A DNA stretch of 13,528 bases from an uncultured Paracoccaceae bacterium (lineage in GTDB: Bacteria; Pseudomonadota; Alphaproteobacteria; Rhodobacterales; Rhodobacteraceae), in NCBI GenBank assembly GCA_937952085.1, contig CALFYQ010000116.1, positions 1-13,528 of the forward strand, read 5' to 3'. A program made the translations under genes and the position numbers. The notes under the pieces are model-generated. The model did not search any database. It was not told the DNA's origin and saw only the letters and a list, made by a program, of their open reading frames with translations. Of this stretch, positions 13,507-13,528 are shown piece after piece; within the stretch, counting starts at the first letter, position 1; each line of letters opens with the position of its first letter.

Positions 13507-13528
13507 ATGAGCCGGAACGAAGGATCTT
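13507..13528 (+). CDS. Start of an unidentified gene, cut by the window end
   Basis: ATG at 13507-13509 is preceded by a near-perfect ribosome binding site, AAAGGAGG (13493-13500), with 6-bp spacing. Only MSRNEGS plus one base is visible, too little to name a product. Small membrane proteins of the DUF2892 type can start in a similar way, but this is only a guess. The leader, with a short GC hairpin before a GGCGAAA stretch, resembles that of the cold-shock gene upstream. Confidence 0.55.

Overview
The window is very GC-rich, gene-dense chromosomal DNA from an alphaproteobacterium, most likely a Rhodobacterales relative. This rests on the protein families, the codon use, the glnD-murJ pair and the mix of ATG, GTG and TTG starts. 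It holds mostly housekeeping genes. I see no mobile element, CRISPR array, tRNA or rRNA. Ten complete genes and two partial genes at the window edges are supported.

Layout. (1) Positions 1-598 (+) hold the 3' part of a 1-Cys peroxiredoxin. It converges with the next block, with only 9 bp between stop codons. (2) Positions 608-4490 (-) form a tightly packed run, transcribed rsmI, yraN, a two-BON-domain lipoprotein (DolP/YraP-like), gshB, and an HSL-type alpha/beta hydrolase. (3) Positions 4527-10095 (+) form a divergent run: an LpoA/LppC-like penicillin-binding-protein activator lipoprotein, glnD (PII uridylyltransferase) and murJ (lipid II flippase, TTG start overlapping the glnD stop). Only 36 bp separate the divergent start codons. 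(4) Positions 10301-12972 (+) hold an AidB-type acyl-CoA dehydrogenase homologue whose last 13 bp overlap an FAD-dependent monooxygenase. (5) Positions 12973-13202 are an AT-rich leader and promoter region ahead of a 68-aa cold-shock protein (13203-13409). The gene is followed by a strong hairpin and the first seven codons of another gene with an excellent ribosome binding site.

How the genes fit together. In E. coli, rsmI (yraL) is divergent from lpoA (yraM), which is followed by yraN, diaA and dolP (yraP). The same set is present here, but yraN and the BON lipoprotein lie on the rsmI side and are joined by gshB. The lpoA side carries glnD and murJ. The centre of the window is therefore an envelope and peptidoglycan cluster (LpoA-like, MurJ, DolP-like) mixed with ribosome modification (RsmI), nitrogen signalling (GlnD) and redox defence (GshB, with the peroxiredoxin nearby). 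AidB and the monooxygenase look like a separate, translationally coupled flavoprotein pair.

The least explained parts are non-coding: a large two-tier inverted repeat between rsmI and yraN, a perfect 12-bp inverted repeat covering the last codons of the LpoA-like gene, and the structured AT-rich leader of the cold-shock gene. I found no convincing previously undescribed multi-gene system.
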